Notes under the pieces: generated by a model
Database searches by the model: none
What the model saw: the letters and a program-made list of their open reading frames with translations, nothing else
Told to the model about the DNA's origin: nothing
Made by a program: the position numbers and the translations under genes
Assembly (NCBI RefSeq): GCF_037892425.1
Contig: NZ_JBBKTT010000001.1
Location: 2,728,001 to 2,792,000 of the forward strand
Length of the DNA stretch: 64,000 bases
Direction: 5' to 3'
Source of the DNA: Lacibacter sp. H375
GTDB lineage: Bacteria > Bacteroidota > Bacteroidia > Chitinophagales > Chitinophagaceae
Shown: one piece after another, positions 1 through 8,849 of the stretch
Position numbering within the stretch: the stretch's first letter is position 1
Layout of the letters: each line of letters begins with the position of its first letter

Positions 1-30
1 ATAATCTGTAAGCAGTATAAAACTCTCTCT

Positions 31-38
31 TATCTTTG
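31..38 (+). promoter_or_regulatory. Bacteroidota-type -7 box before ispD
   Basis: The octamer TATCTTTG fits the TAnnTTTG -7 consensus of Bacteroidota primary-sigma promoters. It ends only five bases before the ispD ATG at 44, so transcription would begin at or next to the start codon, giving a leaderless or nearly leaderless mRNA. I see no good TTTG -33 element, but little upstream sequence lies in the window. Confidence 0.45.
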
Positions 39-43
39 AAGCT

Positions 44-709
44 ATGCAAACATATGTTGTAATTGTGGCCGGTGGTGCCGGTAAACGAATGGGTTCTGTA
101 CTCCCCAAACAATTTTTACTATTAAAGAATAAGCCTGTCTTGTATTATACCATCGATGCTTTTTTAAAAGCCTTGCCTGATTGTAAAGTGATCGTGGTCT
201 TGCCGGAAGAGCATCTTGAATTAGGGAAGGAGATAATTGACGGTTTCTTTGATGCACAGCGTATACAGCTGACCGTTGGTGGCGAAACACGTTTTCATTC
301 TGTACAAAACGGGTTAAAGCTGATCGAAGAAGAGTCCATCATTTTTGTGCATGATGGTGTGCGATGTTTGGTGAGTGAAGAATTGATTCAGCGTTGTTAT
401 TCAGCTGCATTGGAAACCGGCAGCGCTATTCCTGCAATTGAATGCCGTGACAGTGTGCGTATGATCACGGAGGAAGGAAATGATCCTATTGACAGAAGCA
501 AACTACGGTTGGTACAAACACCCCAAACTTTTCATAGTAAGATATTACTTCCTGCTTTTGCTATTGATTATAAAGCATGGTTTACCGATGAAGCAAATGT
601 TGTGGAAGCATTTGGTTTAAAGGTAACACTTGTGCAAGGCGAAGAAACAAATATTAAGATTACAAACCCGATGGATTTGGTAATTGCCGAGAAGATACTT
701 GAGGGATAA
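44..709 (+). CDS. ispD: 2-C-methyl-D-erythritol 4-phosphate cytidylyltransferase (IspD)
   Basis: IspD transfers CMP from CTP to methylerythritol phosphate, the third step of the non-mevalonate isoprenoid pathway, in the cytosol. The 221 residues cover the whole family fold. The nucleotide-binding loop with GG-x-GKRMG and PKQF lies at residues 10-24, a HDGVR segment at 103-107, VQTPQTF at 157-163, and the C-terminal TNIKIT-x-P-MDL element at about 202-211. Length is normal for the family. A -7 box ends just upstream, which supports the ATG at 44. The next gene is convergent with only a short gap. Identification is firm from the motif set. Confidence 0.93.
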   Translation: MQTYVVIVAGGAGKRMGSVLPKQFLLLKNKPVLYYTIDAFLKALPDCKVIVVLPEEHLELGKEIIDGFFDAQRIQLTVGGETRFHSVQNGLKLIEEESIIFVHDGVRCLVSEELIQRCYSAALETGSAIPAIECRDSVRMITEEGNDPIDRSKLRLVQTPQTFHSKILLPAFAIDYKAWFTDEANVVEAFGLKVTLVQGEETNIKITNPMDLVIAEKILEG

Positions 710-741
710 TAACTTATCATTGATTACGTATCATTCATCGC

Positions 742-1659
742 TCATTCCTTCAGCCACTTCAATAATTTCGGTAAGCGATTCATGCGTAATGCAGGGTATC
801 GTTCCTCTGTAGCACCATAACTACTATAGAAAAAAGCAAGATTGCGAATATCACTTCCTTCAAAATCAAGTATTGCATCTGTACCGGCATGTGCAGCAAT
901 AAAGCGATCAATTAAGTAGTGCGAAGCGCCTAACGTTTTGCCATTTGGATGATTTCCGACCAGGATATAATACCAACGTTTATGCGAAAAAAGAAATACG
1001 GCTGATGCCAGAAGTTGGTTATTGTTGTTATAAATGCCAAGCGTTTCTGCAAGCTGCTTTTCTTTTGCAATAGAAAACAGGTTCTTAAAACGATCCATTT
1101 GTTCATCACTGATTGCTGAAACACGTTGAATGGTTTCTTTGGCTAATGTAATAATGTCTGCTACAGGAATATTTTGTTTTGCAACCAAACCGGTTTGCTC
1201 AGCTTTCCTGATGTTTCGTTTCAGGTTTGTGCGGTATAGTTCTGCTATTTCGTTGTACGGGTTATGTAAAGCAAGTATATAGTTTACCCGTTCTGTTAAT
1301 GCGAATCCATCAACAGGGAACAGGTTGTTGTGGTTAAGATAAATATCGATATATCTAAAACGTTTTGGTATTTTTTTCAGGAATGCCTCTGTTACTGCTG
1401 CATTGATTTTGCTTCGGGAAAAAATACCAAGACTGGCGCAGAAGTAAGGTTGAAAAAGATAATGAATGCCATATTTTTTATTCCATGTAAGTGGCATGAT
1501 GGCTTCGTAGTCATTCAGCACTAAGGCATCCCAATGATCGGCCATTGCATCAAGATACCAGGAGTAGGCGTAGATCAAGCCATTGTCTGCATGTTGAACA
1601 CAATCATCCCATTTTTGCTTATCAATTTCAGCATGTGATATGTATTTGATCTGTTGCAT
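742..1659 (-). CDS. GNAT/FemAB-like acyltransferase, function unknown
   Basis: This is a 305-residue soluble protein without signal peptide. The C-terminal half carries LDFEGSDI followed by an aromatic FFYSSYG segment at about residues 262-278, an arrangement seen in GNAT-superfamily proteins of the FemAB/BioF2-like kind that transfer acyl or aminoacyl groups. The acceptor cannot be told from sequence. Its start overlaps the stop of the upstream M1 peptidase gene by one base, so the two are translationally coupled at the end of a five-gene leftward unit. Family assignment is by pattern only; the substrate is open. Confidence 0.6.
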   Translation of the reverse strand: MQQIKYISHAEIDKQKWDDCVQHADNGLIYAYSWYLDAMADHWDALVLNDYEAIMPLTWNKKYGIHYLFQPYFCASLGIFSRSKINAAVTEAFLKKIPKRFRYIDIYLNHNNLFPVDGFALTERVNYILALHNPYNEIAELYRTNLKRNIRKAEQTGLVAKQNIPVADIITLAKETIQRVSAISDEQMDRFKNLFSIAKEKQLAETLGIYNNNNQLLASAVFLFSHKRWYYILVGNHPNGKTLGASHYLIDRFIAAHAGTDAILDFEGSDIRNLAFFYSSYGATEERYPALRMNRLPKLLKWLKE

Positions 1660-4496
1660 CAGAAAGGCATGCGGCGGTCGATCTTTTTCAAACTGAAGTT
1701 CTGTATATCGATCGTAAATGAAATGTTTTTCAGGAAACGTTTTTCAGTGATCGTTGATAAGAAATAATCTTTGTAAGGTTTGCTGTAAAGCAACGGCGCA
1801 TAAATGTTGATTGTGTTCTTGAATAGTGATAATTGCAAACCTGCATTGTATAATACTTTGCTTCCTTCTGCATTTGCTTTCCATGCATCGGCATAAGTGC
1901 CGATATCCATGTATACTTTCAATGGAACACGAAAGGGTAGTATGTTCAGGATATTGATCTGATCAGGAATATCAGTTGAGAAATTTAATGCCATCAGCCA
2001 ATCATCTGTCTTGCCGATTTTATTCGCCAACATATCGGTACGAACTTTAAAACCGCCATCACGCATCATCATTTGCTGACTGGCAAAACCTTCGAACTCA
2101 TTACGTCCAATAAAATAATTGCTGTAGGTATAATCTTCATACCCCTTAGGTGCCGATAAATTCAGATGATAAGGATCGGTTCCAAATCGTTTGCTGACCG
2201 TACGTTCGCCGAGATAAATAAATTTACCTGCAAACACCCTGATATCGGCACCAAGTTTTTCATTGTAGTTGAAGTAATAATTACCGGTAAATGCAAGTCG
2301 TACAAAATCCTTTGTCTGCTCAGCCATTAACTCGCCACGATAGGGGTAAAGAACTCGTGTATTCTGTATCACGAAACGAAGTTGATTCAAATACCTGCGG
2401 GCACTCGTTGTTGATATTTCCGTATAGCGATTGCCATTGGGGAAAGTATCGCTTCTGAAACGAAGATCATCTTCATCCAGTAAAAATGTTTTCCATTGTA
2501 TAAAACGTTCTCTTGTGCTTCGTGGATTTTTTTCTGCAAACACAAGCTTGAGCGACGGTGCAATTTTCCTGAAGCCGGTAATGTATTTTTGATTCGCAGT
2601 ATCAACAAAATCATTGGTGCTGAACTTCAACGCATTTACTGCAAGTGTGATCCGCTGAAAGGTTTTTGATGGGTACATGGTGTAGCTTGCACGTGCAATG
2701 CCATTCAGCTGTTTGCTTTTAGTGCCATACATGGGTGCAACAATAAACTGGAACTTTGTTGGTGGAAATGTATAATTGGTGAGTGCAGCTCCAATCATAA
2801 ATCCATCATACATATTGATCCCTGCCATCGGTGCAACGATCAATGCATTTGTTGAGTTGGTATTGTTTGCCGCAAAGGGAGCAATGCGTAATTTCTTTTT
2901 TGCAGGCGGCTGCAAAGAACTTTGCTGGTGTAACAATGCAAAAGCTGAATCAAGATTTTTTCCGCTGCTTTTTTCCAATGAAGCTTTTAGATCAGAAGGA
3001 TAGGGATGTTTATATTTCCATTGCTCAAAATACTGTTGCATTGCTTTTATAAATACATCACGACCTAATTCATTTTCCAGCAACTGCATGAATTGTGCAC
3101 CTTTCTCATAGGCGATCAATGAATAATTTGCTTCGGTTAAACTGTCTGCAGTTGTGCTTAAGGGTTGGGCAAGATGCATGCGTTCAAACGTCTCTAAGAA
3201 CATTGCATCGTCAGCATTCAACTGAACTATTTTTTTCTTTTTAGCAATTGGTTTGTATCGGCTCAGTTCTTTTTCAAACAACTTATCGTAGTAACTGTTA
3301 ATGCCCTCATCAAACCAAGGGTATACCTGTTCATTGTTGGCAATCATTCCCTGAAACCAGTTATGCCCAACTTCATGCTCAATTACACTTTCCAGGTTTT
3401 TTTCTGTTGACATGGGAGTAATGGCAGTAATACAAGGATATTCCATGCCTCCTTCAAAGCCCATCTTTGCTTCTACTGCTGCAACTGTGTTGTAAGGATA
3501 TTCGCCAATTGTATTACTTCTGAAACGAACAGCATCTTTTACCATGCGTGCGCTGTTCTTCCAAACCGATTTGCTTTCTGCTGAAAAAGCAGTAAACACA
3601 TCAACAACCCTGTTATTGTTTAACTGAATGGTATCATAGCGAACAAGGTATTTTTTATCGGCAAACCAAGCAAAGTCGTGGATATTGTTTTGTGTATAAA
3701 AAAGTGTTTTTGTTTCCTCGTTGTTGATAGTAACTGGTAAAGGCTTTGTTGTTTTTTTTGTTACTGGTGCTGGTTTTTTCGTCTTACTATTTTGTTGCGG
3801 CTCATCAAACTTTGCTTTGTCCTTTAGCCATTGCAGTTCTTCCCTGTTTTGTAAGTTACCTGTACTGAGTACTACATAACTTTTCGGCAATGTGATCTTC
3901 ACTTCATAATTACCAAACTCACTGTAAAATTCTCCTTGGTCTAAGTAAGGCACGGGATGCCAGCCATAACGGTCATACACAGCCGGTTTTGGATACCATT
4001 GAGTTACCTGGTAGCTTTTCCCAACGTGCCCGCCTCGGGAAAAATTCTTCGGCAGCTTTACGTGAAAAGGAGTTGTGAGCTCAATGGATGCACCGGGTGC
4101 TAACGGTTGTGGTAACAGCACTTTAATGATATCGATATGTTGCGGATGATCTTCTGTTTTTGCAAGCACTGAGTTTACACGAAAATCAAGACGGTTGATA
4201 TAACCACGATCTTCACTATTGGAAAAGTAAAAATCTGTTCGACCGTTTTCAAGTAACTGATCACTGAAAGCAGTTCTGTCGGTACGATAAGCATTGGGCC
4301 ATAAATGAAACCAAATGTACCGTAAGGTATCAGGAGAGTTGTTGATGTAATCAATTTTTGCAAAGCCATCTAAGCTATGCTCTGCATCGTTGATCGTAAC
4401 ATCAAGTTTAAAATTAACCTGCTGCTGCCAGTATGGTTGCTGGGCATGCAGAAAATTGGTGACGATTAGCAGCAGGAGGGAAAGGATATACTTCAC
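1659..4496 (-). CDS. M1 family metallopeptidase with C-terminal outer-membrane beta-barrel-like region
   Basis: This 945-residue exported zinc aminopeptidase-like protein has a signal peptide at residues 1-18. The M1 substrate motif appears as GGMEY at 349-353, the zinc site HEVGH at 374-378 with the third ligand E397 eighteen residues on, and the YEKG tyrosine at Y463. The peptidase part ends near residue 530. About 400 further residues are rich in alternating aromatic and polar strands and end in RRMPF, like a membrane barrel. A lysine/proline/threonine-rich insertion (about 236-256) interrupts the N-terminal domain. Its immediate upstream neighbour is a shorter paralogue. I infer a surface-tethered peptidase; the barrel is not proven. 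Confidence 0.85.
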   Translation of the reverse strand: MKYILSLLLLIVTNFLHAQQPYWQQQVNFKLDVTINDAEHSLDGFAKIDYINNSPDTLRYIWFHLWPNAYRTDRTAFSDQLLENGRTDFYFSNSEDRGYINRLDFRVNSVLAKTEDHPQHIDIIKVLLPQPLAPGASIELTTPFHVKLPKNFSRGGHVGKSYQVTQWYPKPAVYDRYGWHPVPYLDQGEFYSEFGNYEVKITLPKSYVVLSTGNLQNREELQWLKDKAKFDEPQQNSKTKKPAPVTKKTTKPLPVTINNEETKTLFYTQNNIHDFAWFADKKYLVRYDTIQLNNNRVVDVFTAFSAESKSVWKNSARMVKDAVRFRSNTIGEYPYNTVAAVEAKMGFEGGMEYPCITAITPMSTEKNLESVIEHEVGHNWFQGMIANNEQVYPWFDEGINSYYDKLFEKELSRYKPIAKKKKIVQLNADDAMFLETFERMHLAQPLSTTADSLTEANYSLIAYEKGAQFMQLLENELGRDVFIKAMQQYFEQWKYKHPYPSDLKASLEKSSGKNLDSAFALLHQQSSLQPPAKKKLRIAPFAANNTNSTNALIVAPMAGINMYDGFMIGAALTNYTFPPTKFQFIVAPMYGTKSKQLNGIARASYTMYPSKTFQRITLAVNALKFSTNDFVDTANQKYITGFRKIAPSLKLVFAEKNPRSTRERFIQWKTFLLDEDDLRFRSDTFPNGNRYTEISTTSARRYLNQLRFVIQNTRVLYPYRGELMAEQTKDFVRLAFTGNYYFNYNEKLGADIRVFAGKFIYLGERTVSKRFGTDPYHLNLSAPKGYEDYTYSNYFIGRNEFEGFASQQMMMRDGGFKVRTDMLANKIGKTDDWLMALNFSTDIPDQINILNILPFRVPLKVYMDIGTYADAWKANAEGSKVLYNAGLQLSLFKNTINIYAPLLYSKPYKDYFLSTITEKRFLKNISFTIDIQNFSLKKIDRRMPF

Positions 4497-4538
4497 TCAA
4501 TGGGTTTTCTCAAAAATAACATCTTCTTTCCGTTACAC

Positions 4539-6110
4539 CTATAGTTTGCTCCGCTGTTTTAAAAGTTCAAAGTAGGCATCAAGGTTTTTACCGCTCACTT
4601 CTTCCAGCACCTGTTTGAAATCTTCAGGATAAGGATGACGGAATTTCCATTTGTCGTAATAGGTTTGAATAGCTTTTGCAAACACCTCGCTGCCAAGACC
4701 CTGTTCAAGCAAATAAGCCCAGATAGCAGTTTTCAGATAAACGACCATGCCGTATTCATCTTTGGTCTTAAACTTTTCAGAAGCGGTTTCAATTGCTTCA
4801 TTCATTGGCAATTCATTCAACGCATTGTAAACGACACCCAAAAATTCTGAAGGGCCACGCTGTTTCAATTCTGCAGGCAAAGAGTTGCCAAATACTGAAT
4901 TGCTCCTGTATTTTTCTGCTTCGTAACGGAACTGGAAGTAGGTGTTCAACCCTTCATCCATCCATGCATGTGCCCGTTCATTGCTTCCAAGGATTCCATA
5001 AAACCAGTTGTGTCCCACTTCATGTGTTATCACTGCATCAAGTGTTTCTTTATCTGCAGTTGGACTTGTAATAAGTGTTACCATCGGGTACTCCATGCCT
5101 CCACTTGATACATTGCCCGGACCTTCAACCGCATTAACTGTCGGGTAGGGATATTCGCCTATCCATTTTGAATAGTTACGTACGGCATCTTCTACATGAT
5201 CGACACTGTTACTCCATTGTGTATTTGCATTGTTGGTAAAGAAAGTAAACGCATCAACTATTTTACCTGAAGGAAGTGCAAGTGTATCGTATTGTACAAT
5301 AAAATCGTTATCGGTAAACCATGCAAAGTCATGTACATTTTCGGCTTTATAATGAAGCGTTTTTGTTGGAGTGGAAGTATTAACAACATACCGTTCAAAA
5401 GCCTTCGTACGTGTTTTGTTGATCTTGCCTGCTGTTTTCAGTTTCTTTAATTCATCATCTGTTTGTAATGTGCCTGTTGCTGCCACAATATAGTTTGAGG
5501 GCACAGTGATGTTCACATTGAAAGAACCGAACTCACTATAATATTCACCCATATTTAAATAAGACATGGGATGCCATCCTTTCCGATCATACACTGCAGG
5601 TTTTGGATACCATTGGCAAACTGCAAACGCATCATCAATAAAACCACTTCTGGAAAAGTAAGTCGGGAATTTTACATAGAATGGAGTTGTGATGTTGATC
5701 TTACCACCGGGAAGTAATGGTTGTGGAAGAATCAGTTTGACGATGTCAATATTTTCTTGATCTGCTTCTACTTTGATCGATTGATCATTGATCTTGAAGT
5801 TGAGGCTGTCAATAAATCCTTTGTCAGCTTTTTTAAATTTACTTAACCCTGCTTTATCACCTTCTTTATATTGTGCATACAAAGCGGTGCTGTTATTCTT
5901 ATAAGCATTTGGCCAAAGATGAAACCAGATGTACGTAAGTGTGTCAGGTGAATGGTTGATGTATTCCAACTGCTGAAACCCTGTAATTGATTTATCAGCA
6001 ATATTCAATTTTACATCAATCTTGTAATGTACTTCCTGCTGCCAGTAATTCTGTTGCGCAGATGCTGTAAGTGTTATAAGTGTAAGAATTAAAATGGCAA
6101 GTCTTTTCAT
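4539..6110 (-). CDS. M1 family metallopeptidase, exported
   Basis: This 523-residue paralogue of the following gene has the same layout without the C-terminal extension. A signal peptide spans about residues 1-18. GGMEY is at 337-341, the zinc site HEVGH at 363-367, and E386 is the third ligand. The position matching the catalytic tyrosine is Y458, in YLKT rather than the usual YEKG. It probably releases N-terminal residues from peptides in the periplasm or outside the cell. The 42-base spacing to the larger paralogue and the strong resemblance (for example WYPKPAVYDR in both) indicate a tandem duplication in which one copy gained or lost the barrel region. Confidence 0.87.
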   Translation of the reverse strand: MKRLAILILTLITLTASAQQNYWQQEVHYKIDVKLNIADKSITGFQQLEYINHSPDTLTYIWFHLWPNAYKNNSTALYAQYKEGDKAGLSKFKKADKGFIDSLNFKINDQSIKVEADQENIDIVKLILPQPLLPGGKINITTPFYVKFPTYFSRSGFIDDAFAVCQWYPKPAVYDRKGWHPMSYLNMGEYYSEFGSFNVNITVPSNYIVAATGTLQTDDELKKLKTAGKINKTRTKAFERYVVNTSTPTKTLHYKAENVHDFAWFTDNDFIVQYDTLALPSGKIVDAFTFFTNNANTQWSNSVDHVEDAVRNYSKWIGEYPYPTVNAVEGPGNVSSGGMEYPMVTLITSPTADKETLDAVITHEVGHNWFYGILGSNERAHAWMDEGLNTYFQFRYEAEKYRSNSVFGNSLPAELKQRGPSEFLGVVYNALNELPMNEAIETASEKFKTKDEYGMVVYLKTAIWAYLLEQGLGSEVFAKAIQTYYDKWKFRHPYPEDFKQVLEEVSGKNLDAYFELLKQRSKL

Positions 6111-6143
6111 ATGTTATATTTTAGAGCTTACTGGTTGTGTTTT

Positions 6144-7559
6144 TTACCTGCCTTTACCTAAAAAGATCAATCGTATTGTATGGATGATGATCTTTATATC
6201 AAGGGCAAGCGAAATATTTTCAATATAGATGAGGTCGTATTTACTTCGTTCGATCATTTGCTCCACATTCTCAGCATAACCAAACTTTACCATACCCCAT
6301 GAAGTAATACCGGGTTTTACTTTCAAGAGGTAACGATAGTAAGGCGCACTTGCAACAATCTGATCAATATAAAATCTGCGTTCAGGTCGTGGACCAACCA
6401 AACTCATTTCTCCTTTGAGAATATTCCAGAACTGAGGTAATTCGTCGAGCCGCCACTTGCGCATTACTTTCCCCCATCCGGTAATTCGTTGATCTGTTTC
6501 TGAAGATAGTGCAGGGCCGTTTGCCTCAGCACCAACAACCATGGAACGGAATTTATGAATGTAAAAAGGCCGGCCTTTTAAACCGATCCTCTCCTGAGAA
6601 TAAAATACAGGACCTTTTGAAGATAATTTTACTTTGATAGCAACAAATAATAATAGTGGGGATAATAGTATCAGTGAAAAAAGTGAAGCAAAAATATCCA
6701 TTAACCGTTTAATGTTCTGTTGCCACTCACTCATCATGCCGGTGTGCAGATCAATGAGCATTGCACCAAATACATTACTGGTTCTAACAGATCCAGAAAG
6801 GATATCTACGGTGTTTGGTAAAAGTTTAATGCTTACATCGTGCTCACTTAAAATGCTAAGTGATTGCTCAAGCGACGGACGCTCTTTTTCTTCCGTAGCA
6901 ATGATCACTTGCTCAATTTTATGTTTCCTGATTACATTAGACAGATCCGATAGTTTTCCTAATGCAGGTAAATATTTACTAAGTCCATTATAGCTGTTGT
7001 CATCAGGATAAAGAAATCCTGAAAAATTAAAACCCTGTGTTTCGCTGCTTTCTTTTATGTCTTTGTAAAGTTTAATGGCGCTTTGCTTTGCACCAATGAT
7101 GAGTGTATTGATCTTTACATTGCCTGCAAGAAACTGACGTTTAATATTGGTGAGAATCATCCAACGTAACAACCAGGTAAAACTGAATTGTAGAGTAAAA
7201 AGCAAGAGTGATTCTTTGTAGTAAAAAGTATATGAACCAATATGGTCATCAAGCAGCAGCGCAAAGAAGAGGATAATACAACCAAGCAGGCAACAGAAAA
7301 AAGTGGTGGTGAGCTCCTGCAATCTTGATTTGCTGTATAGATTTTTATATGAACCAAAGAGGTGGTAGAGTATCAACCAGAATATAGGTATGAGAAAAAT
7401 GCCGGCAAAAAAACTACTGTCAAAAGCCTGGTTAAATAAAGTAGATGCTTCTCCAAGTAAAATTCTACGCAACAAGTAAAACAATCCCCATGCAAAAGTT
7501 GAAGAAAGCCAGTCTGCAGCAACATACCAACCAATATGTATCCGTGGTGTTTGGTTCAT
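6144..7559 (-). CDS. Exopolysaccharide polyprenyl-phosphate sugar phosphotransferase
   Basis: This 471-residue membrane enzyme belongs to the WbaP/WcaJ type, which loads the first sugar phosphate onto undecaprenyl phosphate to start a polysaccharide repeat unit. The N-terminal 140 residues hold about four to five membrane segments. A nucleotide-binding-like domain follows at about 145-270, then a membrane segment near 287-307 and the sugar-transferase catalytic domain with KFRSM (336-340), DELPQF (372-377) and VGPRPER (388-394). It starts three bases after the Gfo/Idh gene, so the two are probably made together. The sugar specificity is unknown, and no other glycan cluster genes are in the window. 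Confidence 0.88.
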   Translation of the reverse strand: MNQTPRIHIGWYVAADWLSSTFAWGLFYLLRRILLGEASTLFNQAFDSSFFAGIFLIPIFWLILYHLFGSYKNLYSKSRLQELTTTFFCCLLGCIILFFALLLDDHIGSYTFYYKESLLLFTLQFSFTWLLRWMILTNIKRQFLAGNVKINTLIIGAKQSAIKLYKDIKESSETQGFNFSGFLYPDDNSYNGLSKYLPALGKLSDLSNVIRKHKIEQVIIATEEKERPSLEQSLSILSEHDVSIKLLPNTVDILSGSVRTSNVFGAMLIDLHTGMMSEWQQNIKRLMDIFASLFSLILLSPLLLFVAIKVKLSSKGPVFYSQERIGLKGRPFYIHKFRSMVVGAEANGPALSSETDQRITGWGKVMRKWRLDELPQFWNILKGEMSLVGPRPERRFYIDQIVASAPYYRYLLKVKPGITSWGMVKFGYAENVEQMIERSKYDLIYIENISLALDIKIIIHTIRLIFLGKGR

Positions 7560-7562
7560 GAA

Positions 7563-8534
7563 TTATACAGCAGTGGTACGCTGAATTTTTTGAAGTATCT
7601 GGTGTGCAACATCCATTGCTCTTAATCCATCTACTTCACTTACGGGTATAGGGTTATCATGTAAGATGGCATCTCTGAAATGCTCCAGTTCCATTTTTAT
7701 GGCATTCACTTCTTTAACAACCGGATTTGAAATGGCGATTGTTTTCTTTCCATTGTTTGTTTCTATATCGAACGTGAATGCTTCTTTGTCATCCGGATTT
7801 TTCATGCGGATAATCTCTGATTTTTTTTCAAGAAAATCAATACCGATATAAGCATCACGTTGAAATAGTCTGATCTTCCGCATCTTCTTCATGCTGATGC
7901 GACTGCTGGTGAGATTAGCTACACAGCCATTATCAAATTCAATACGAACGTTGGCAATATCGGGCGTGTCGGTCATTACGGCAACACCATTCGCATATAC
8001 ATTCTTTACATCACTTTTTACAAGGCTCATAATAATATCAATGTCGTGTATCATCAGGTCGAGTATCACACTCACTTCTGTTCCTCTTGGGTTAAATTGT
8101 GAAAGTCGATGCACTTCAATAAACATCGGGTTTAACTTCAGATCTTTAACGGCGAGGAAAGCCGGGTTAAAGCGCTCCACATGACCCACCTGTAATTTAA
8201 TATTTGCCTCACGCACCAGTTTCACCAGTTCATTTGCTTCATCCATGGTATTACACATGGGTTTTTCTACAAAAACGTGCTTGCCTTTACGCACGGCCAG
8301 CTGGCAAAGTTCAAAATGGTAATTGGTGGGGGCCACAATATCAGCTGCATCACAAAGCGACATCAGTTCTTCAGGATCGGTATAACGTTGAAGCTGGTAT
8401 TTCTCTGCCACGGCTTTTGCAGCCTTATCGTTTGGATCATAAAAACCAACAAGTTCAATGCCTTCTATTTCTTTCCAGTTGTTCAGATGAAATTTCCCGA
8501 GGTGACCGGTGCCAAATACAGCTATTTTGAGCAT
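7563..8534 (-). CDS. Gfo/Idh/MocA family oxidoreductase
   Basis: This is a 323-residue NAD(P)-dependent sugar or cyclitol dehydrogenase-like protein. The Rossmann motif GTGHLG is at residues 8-13 and the EKP motif at 90-92, which carries the conserved lysine of the family. The C-terminal half has the usual alpha/beta fold features. It is the first gene of a leftward unit and sits three bases before a polyprenyl-phosphate sugar transferase. A role in making or altering the sugar used by that enzyme is plausible but inferred. The start is fixed by the ATG that follows a consensus -7 box by about twenty bases. Confidence 0.87.
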   Translation of the reverse strand: MLKIAVFGTGHLGKFHLNNWKEIEGIELVGFYDPNDKAAKAVAEKYQLQRYTDPEELMSLCDAADIVAPTNYHFELCQLAVRKGKHVFVEKPMCNTMDEANELVKLVREANIKLQVGHVERFNPAFLAVKDLKLNPMFIEVHRLSQFNPRGTEVSVILDLMIHDIDIIMSLVKSDVKNVYANGVAVMTDTPDIANVRIEFDNGCVANLTSSRISMKKMRKIRLFQRDAYIGIDFLEKKSEIIRMKNPDDKEAFTFDIETNNGKKTIAISNPVVKEVNAIKMELEHFRDAILHDNPIPVSEVDGLRAMDVAHQILQKIQRTTAV

Positions 8535-8554
8535 TTAATTCAATTAAGTAGAGG

Positions 8555-8562
8555 CAAATATA
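8555..8562 (-). promoter_or_regulatory. -7 box for the leftward five-gene unit
   Basis: Read on the minus strand this is TATATTTG, matching TAnnTTTG. It lies 20 bases before the ATG of the Gfo/Idh gene. No clear TTTG is found at the -33 spacing. The five downstream genes follow with gaps of 42 bases or less, so this may drive all of them. Confidence 0.45.
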
Positions 8563-8647
8563 AACTATGGTTGTTATGGGGTTATCTAGTATTGATCTTT
8601 TCCTGAAAAAAGATGAAAAACTTTTTTCCCGAAATATTCAAAACCCC

Positions 8648-8655
8648 TATCTTTG
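8648..8655 (+). promoter_or_regulatory. -7 box for tRNA-Asp
   Basis: TATCTTTG matches TAnnTTTG and lies 59 bases before the mature tRNA 5' end. A T-rich stretch sits at the -33 spacing. This is a likely promoter for the tRNA transcript. Confidence 0.45.
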
Positions 8656-8714
8656 CCGTCCCGAAAAATGAATGATAATTGATTCTTGATCAGGCATTCA
8701 TGTATTGGGTAGTT

Positions 8715-8788
8715 GGATCGGTAGTTCAGTTGGTTAGAATGCCGCCCTGTCACGGCGGAGGTCGCGGGTTCGAGTCCCGTCCGGTCCG
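8715..8788 (+). tRNA. tRNA-Asp (anticodon GTC)
   Basis: A 74-base cloverleaf can be folded by eye. The 7-base acceptor stem pairs GGATCGG with CCGGTCC (one T-G pair). The D arm follows, then a 5-base anticodon stem CCGCC/GGCGG around loop CTGTCAC with anticodon GTC, a 5-base variable region, and a T arm GCGGG/CCCGT with loop TTCGAGT. The discriminator base is G. CCA is not encoded. It is followed 23 bases later by a strong terminator hairpin. Confidence 0.97.
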
Positions 8789-8811
8789 CTTTCAACTTCA
8801 CAAAAAGTAAG

Positions 8812-8849
8812 AAAACCGCTTAGAATGTATGTTCTAAGCGGTTTTTATT
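8812..8849 (+). terminator. Intrinsic terminator after tRNA-Asp
   Basis: A perfect 14-base-pair stem (8812-8825 with 8832-8845) around a six-base loop is followed by a T run. It closes the tRNA transcript. Confidence 0.9.

Noticed and set aside
8586-8801. Open frame antisense to tRNA-Asp with a RTGLEPATSAVTG-type peptide
   Set aside because: It is the antisense translation of the tRNA. The peptide is a well-known false protein that appears opposite tRNA genes.
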